Below are positions 59,835 through 64,000 of a stretch of DNA of 64,000 nt, piece after piece; position 1 is the first letter of the stretch, and every line of letters begins with the position of its first letter. Source of the DNA: Gymnopus androsaceus JB14 (taxonomy: Eukaryota > Basidiomycota > Agaricomycetes > Agaricales > Omphalotaceae); the NCBI GenBank assembly GCA_009733575.1, contig ML769402.1, forward strand, positions 358,991 through 422,990, in the 5' to 3' direction. The translations under genes and the position numbers were made by a program. The notes beneath the pieces are model-generated. The model made no database searches and was not told the DNA's origin. It saw only the letters and a list, made by a program, of their open reading frames with translations.

Positions 59835-60160
59835 AGGGTTATACGAAGCATAGCTCCGTGTAAGCGCTTATCTCGTAAATTTAGCTCAAGATTCAACGCT
59901 TTGACCGCGTTCTCTGTACTGGGGATTTTCTCAAATCATCCCATATGCAACCTGTCACTCCGGCCTTTATTATCAGAGCTTTTACCTGGATTTTCTTGAA
60001 GAAGGGGCGTGGAATAAGTAGATACGATTGACAAACAATTGAATTGTTACAAGCTTTACCGTGATGAAGGAGTGTTGTTCTATGAACAGTATGGATTCTC
60101 GAAAGTAAATGAGTGTCAAGGAGTGTATGAGAAGTGAATAAAGTTATAAAGTAATCATCA
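59835..60160. other. Convergent 3' intergenic region
   Basis: 326 bp between the converging stops of SPE3-LYS9 and copy D. The tandem segmental duplication starts inside it at about 59935. Confidence 0.5.
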
Positions 60161-61219
60161 CTATGTTTCGGCCCTGTACGATGGAGGAGATTCTATGCTT
60201 TCACGCCTCGAGGGCATTTGTATCTTTTCTGGTTGTAACCTCTGGAAGGACACAGTTTGCTGTGATGCAGTCTGCGTGATAGTGCCAGTAATGAGGTTTC
60301 CACTAGTTGTAGCATTGCTACCTGTGGGCTCGCGACCATAAATGCACCATCCGTCACCCACTAGTTGTAGCATTACTGTCTGTGGGGCTCGCGACCATGA
60401 AGGCAGCATCGGGCGCAAGTGAAGCTGTCGTGGAATAGGGGTCAATTGTTGTAGAAAAATTAGACAAGCCTGCGATGATCAATGGGAAATAGACTCACTA
60501 AATTGAGTGATATTTTCGGACTTGTAGTGGAACAAGCTTTGGATTTTGCGACTCCTGCGCAGTAGAATGCACATTAAAAGTATACCAAGAGCTATTCCCA
60601 CCACAATACCTCCGAATATTCCACCAATTATGGCGCCAACTCGAGATGCGGGGTGAGACTGAGAACTAGAGTCACCAACTGCAAGTCCAGTACTAGTAGT
60701 ACTAGTCACGGTAGTGGAGGCTGCTGACTGGGGTATCGTAGAAGATGTAGAAAGAATTGGAGAATAAACAAGGTAATCCAGATATAACTTTGTGCTGCTA
60801 TTTGAAGTGACAGTCATACTGAGTGTATGATTCCCAGCTGTTAGTGAAGGCGACGTGTAGTATATAGTACGATAGTGAACCGCGTTGTCTCCTGGAAACG
60901 AGAAGGTGGAATTTTGGTTATCCACTTGAAAAGAAGCGGTTGGGGTAAAAATCGTCGCTGGAACAGTCCCGTAGACCTCAATCCCTGTGCCTGTGCTGGA
61001 AGTAAGTATTGTTTCTAGGCATACTCCGAGTGCGACCAACATACCTTCAAAGGAAAAGCTAGCCGTAGCTCCTGGAATAAAATTCGAATCATGGGTCGTG
61101 CCATCGCATTCATTCCCTACTGTACCTGCTCCACTCCACCCATCAGAATAAATAATACGTGGGTCAGTATCATCCACTAGGATTTGAGAGGTGGTGTTGG
61201 GTGGACAAGCAGAGGACAT
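60161..61219 (-). CDS. Fungal single-pass membrane protein family, copy D
   Basis: ATG 61219 gives MSSACPPNTTSQILVDDTDP, then RIIYSDGW, NECDGTTHDSNFIPGATASF, an intron (about 60992-61046), GTGIEVYGTVPATIFTPTAS, NAVHYRTIYYTSPSLTAGNH, TKLYLDYLVYSPIL, a Ser/Thr stalk, the helix IIGGIFGGIVVGIALGILLM, and RRSRKIQ. The ectodomain is clearly related to copies A-C but forms a separate subfamily with copy E. The second intron starts at CAATTTA-GTGAGT. In the tail exon a 58-bp tandem duplication brings in TGA at 60354-60356, so the end (SIESPPSYRAET, stop at 60161) is in another frame. The product is thus probably truncated after NATTSG. No signal peptide is seen. Confidence 0.7.
60300..60415 (-). repeat. 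58-bp tandem duplication in copy D tail
   Basis: Copies start at 60300 and 60358 and are about 90% alike (CACTAGTTGTAGCATT... in both). Copy E has a single unit. 58 is not a multiple of three, so the duplication shifts the reading frame. Confidence 0.85.
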
Positions 61220-61962
61220 GAAAAAAGTTGAAGAATGGAAGCTAGTCCTGGATATGAACGTGTTTATATGGATATCTAGATCAGCGACAGGACAGCGTCT
61301 GATGGCAATCTTGCGAGAATATGCCTTGGCATCAATCACACTGCAGCTATTCCCTGCTCAGATAGGTGGTTGACTTGATATATATGACTGTTCGGGGAGT
61401 ATCAAGCGACCATATCGATCAGTACAATCCTTTGGAGGACTTTTTGGGACTGGTGGAAAATCAAAGTGGGATTGAGTGAATCAGGCGATAATATAGTATG
61501 GCAACAAGATGAACGGATAGGTATATCTTATCTACATCCCGACGGACTCTTATACCCGCTACATTGTTTACTACTTGCTTTGACTTGACTTATTACCACC
61601 ACGTACGCTGTACCTCGTTTATTCAACTATTCCAAGAATAGAAAGAGGTCTACTCGTACTTGTTGGAACTAAGTTGGGCTGAGGCCTTACAAGATGGGAA
61701 GGAAATTGGTTAATGAAATGAATACCGAATTTTCAGGATTTCCTGATCCACCACAGGAATTTTTATATTGAGCACTGTATCATCCCATATGCAACTTGTC
61801 ACCCCGGCCTTTATTATCAAAGCTTTTACCTGGATTTCCTTGAAGAACGGATGCGGAGGTACAACGAACAATTGAATTGTTACAAGCTTTACCGTGATGA
61901 AAAAATGTATGAGAAGGGGTGATAATCCACGAGAAAAGAATAAAGGTATAAAGTAATCGTCA
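61220..61962. other. Region between copies D and E
   Basis: 743 bp: the promoter of copy D, the rest of duplication unit 1, an unduplicated spacer (about 61500-61780), and the start of unit 2. No other gene seen. Confidence 0.5.
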
Positions 61963-63340
61963 CTATGTTTGGGCCCTGTACGATGGAGGAGATTCTACGC
62001 TTTCACGCCTCAGGGGCATTCGTATTTTTTCTGGTTGTATCCTCTGGAAGGACACAGTTTGCTGTGGTGCAGTCTGCATGATAGTGCCAATAATGAGGTT
62101 CCCACTAGTTGTAGCATTGCTGCCTGTGGAGCTTGCGGCCATAAATGCAGCATCCGTCGCAAGTGAAGCAGTATTGGAATAGGGGTCAATTGCTGTAGAA
62201 AAATTAGACAAGCCTGCGATGATCAATGGGAAATAGACTCACTAAATTGAGTGATATTTTCGGACTTGTAGTGGAACAAGCTTTGGATTTTGTGACTCCT
62301 GCGCAGTAGAATGCACATTGAAAGTATACCAAGAGCTATTCCTACTACAATACCTCCGGATATTCCACCAATTATGGCGCCAACTTGAGATGCAGGGTGA
62401 GACTGAGAACTAGAGTCACCAACTGCAAGTCCAGTACTAGTAGTACTAGTCACGGTAGTGGAGGCTGCTGACTGGGGTATCGTAGAAGATGTAGAAAGAA
62501 TTGGAGAATAAACAAAGTAATCCAGATACATTTTTGTGCTGCTATTCGAAGTGACAGTCATACTGAGTGTATGATTCCCAGCTGTTAGTGAAGGCGACGT
62601 GTAGTATAAAGTACGATAGTGAACCACGTTGTCTCCTGAAAATGAGAAGGTGGAATTCACTTGGTTATCCATTTAAAAAGAGGCGGTCGGAGTAAAATTC
62701 GTCGCTGGAACAGTCCCGTAGACCTCAATCCCTGTGCCTATGCTGGAAGTAAGTATTGTTTCTAGACATACTCCGATTGCGACCAACATACCTTCAAAGG
62801 AAAAGCTAGCCGTAGCTCCTGGAATAGAATTCGACCCATGCACTGTGCCATCGCATTCACTCCCTACTACACCTGCTTCAATCCACCCATCAGAATAAAT
62901 GATACGTGGGTCGGTATCATCCACTAAGATTTGGGAGGTGGTGTTGGGTGGACAAGCAGAGGACATGAAAAAAGCTGAAGAATGGAAGCTAGTCCTGGGA
63001 TTTAAACCTATTTAAATGGCAGCAATAGGACAGCGTCTGATGACAATCTTGCGAGAATATGTACATCAATCACACTGCAGCTATTCCCTGCTTTCGCAGA
63101 GTGTCTTGTTCAGATAGGTGGTTGATTTGATATGACTGTTCGGGCAGTATCAAGCGACCATATCGACCAGTAATCCTTTGAAGGACTTTTTTGGGTCTGG
63201 TTGAAATCACAATGAGATGATGGTGACTTGAAGGTGGATCAGGCGACAATATATGTAGTATGATCCTTTGGAGGTTTTGGGGCTGGGTGGAAAATCAAAG
63301 TGCGATGGCGACAAGATGGGAAGTTGGTTACGAGTGCATG
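61779..63340. repeat. Tandem segmental duplication, unit 2 (contains copy E)
   Basis: Direct repeat of unit 1 (see 59935-61500), same orientation. It contains copy E and its upstream region out to GGCGACAAGATGGG (about 63320). Confidence 0.8.
61963..62966 (-). pseudogene. Fungal single-pass membrane protein family, copy E (nonsense codon)
   Basis: Near-identical partner of copy D. ATG 62966 gives MSSACPPNTTSQILVDDTDP, RIIYSDGW, ECDGTVHGSNSIPGATASFS, an intron, GTGIEVYGTVPATNFTPTAS, then TAA at 62673-62675, where copy D has CAA (Gln). After the stop, homology continues in frame: DNQVNSTFSFSGDN, HYRTLYYTSPSLTAGNHTLS, TKMYLDYFVYSPIL, the helix IIGGISGGIVVGIALGILSM, RRSHKIQ, and the tail DAAFMAASSTGSNATTSG, RRESVESPPSYRAQT. 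Apart from the stop it is intact, including the PPSY motif lost from copy D's frame. It would yield a secreted or cytosolic fragment without a membrane anchor. Confidence 0.72.
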
Positions 63341-64000
63341 AATACCGAGTTTTCGTTTTCAGGATCCACGGACCACAGATTATGCCAGGATTATATTGAA
63401 CATCTGATTCCGTCTACCGGATCATCTCGGCATGGGCACGGAAGCAAACCGGAAGCAAGCGGCGACTGTACACGCGCCAGAAAACCGCGTTAAGTCAAAT
63501 GACCCCTGATGGTCGACGCGAGCCCGTACAGATGCACATACTTGAAAGGTTCACGCCAGGCCTGCCCTCATGTAGTTACAAGTCGCACTGTTCTAGCCGT
63601 TTCCTGTACATAAGTAGCCTCAACTCGTTCATCCACCGTATCCCGCCTCTGGCATCACGATAGCCAGGCTTCGGCCCTCTCCAGTGGGGCGTAGGTTTTT
63701 CGACGCGTTACAAGGCACAAACATCAAAGATGATTTAAAGCGTAGCACTGAAGATTTTCCGATCGGCAAGTATGAAGGACCAAATGTGCGAAAATAGGCA
63801 ACAGTGTTCTACCTGTACGGTATACCTAACCTCCCTGACTCCCTCCCTCCCTCAAATATTCCTCATGCAACTTTTTCTGACTTTCATACTCCTTCCCTAT
63901 CTTCTTCCTCAAACTCTTACTCAATTCCTTCCCCTCCCCATCCCTTCACGGGCCACCGCCAACTCTCGATCCCCCATTGCTTCCCATAATTCTCCATCCC
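62967..64000. other. Right end of window, no gene recognised
   Basis: The first 370 bp belong to duplication unit 2. The rest has no recognisable gene; the final 170 bp are a C/T-rich tract (runs of CTCCCTCC), as often seen in fungal promoters, so a plus-strand gene may start just beyond the window. Confidence 0.45.

Larger units (their letters stand above)
59935..61500. repeat. Tandem segmental duplication, unit 1 (contains copy D)
   Basis: Unit 1 starts at ATCATCCCATATGCAAC (59935) and carries copy D plus upstream words such as GACTGTTCGGGGAGTATCAAG (61386). The same order recurs in unit 2 with an offset of 1844 bp at the left end and about 1747 bp at the gene start and upstream end; insertion of 58 bp in copy D contributes to the drift. 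Confidence 0.8.

Noticed and set aside
60479..61339. Longer start for copy D at 61339
   Set aside because: It adds 40 residues that are not shared with copies A, B, C or E; the ATG at 61219 aligns with MSSACPPN of copy E.
62673..62675. Repeat-induced point mutation as the cause of the copy E stop
   Set aside because: Only two transitions were noted at this spot; a strand-wide bias could not be measured by eye.

Overview
The window is a 64 kb piece of nuclear DNA from a filamentous basidiomycete, most likely an Agaricomycete. Genes are dense and cut by many short introns (about 45-75 nt, GT...AG). SPE3 and LYS9 are fused into one reading frame, an arrangement known from basidiomycetes. The encoded proteins (Hid1, Met30, Atg8, GSK3, class V myosin, Coq7, RBM5-like, PEBP-like and cupredoxin-like GPI proteins) are typical of mushroom-forming fungi. 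I cannot name the genus.

Layout. 1-5.2 kb: a 4EHP/eIF4E2-like cap-binding protein (5' end outside the window) and Hid1. 5.5-6.7 kb: a secreted cupredoxin-like GPI protein. 8-11.3 kb: POLD2 and a RAD57/XRCC3-like gene, divergent with 59 bp between their ATGs. 11.5-16.6 kb: a four-helix membrane protein, ATG8 and an SPFH/band-7 protein. 17-20.2 kb: ER glucosidase I. 20.5-26.4 kb: a Ser-rich disordered protein, Met30 (F-box/WD40) and GSK3. 28.4-33.2 kb: an MFS transporter, a short-form tRNase Z and an intron-containing tRNA-Leu(UAA). 33.5-40 kb: a protein with RRVR..PGG repeats divergent from COQ7, an RBM5/10-like splicing factor and a PEBP-like GPI protein. 40.9-49 kb: an accessory block with three plus-strand copies of a fungal single-pass membrane protein family and a 542-bp hAT-like MITE. 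49.2-59.8 kb: HOM2, class V myosin and the SPE3-LYS9 chimera. 60.1-63 kb: two minus-strand copies of the same membrane family inside a tandem segmental duplication. The last kilobase shows no recognisable gene.

How the genes work together. Most are unrelated housekeeping genes. Two themes stand out. POLD2 and the RAD57-like gene share one very small promoter region and both serve DNA synthesis and repair. HOM2 and SPE3-LYS9 flank the myosin gene and both serve amino-acid metabolism (aspartate family, lysine, polyamine). The accessory blocks are dominated by a family with a conserved ectodomain, one membrane span and a PPxY motif in the cytosolic tail.

Caution. Several strongly conserved genes carry single-base frame breaks, many in homopolymers. 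These look more like sequence errors than inactivation and need read-level checking before any copy is called a pseudogene. Exon boundaries were inferred by eye from splice consensus and protein continuity.
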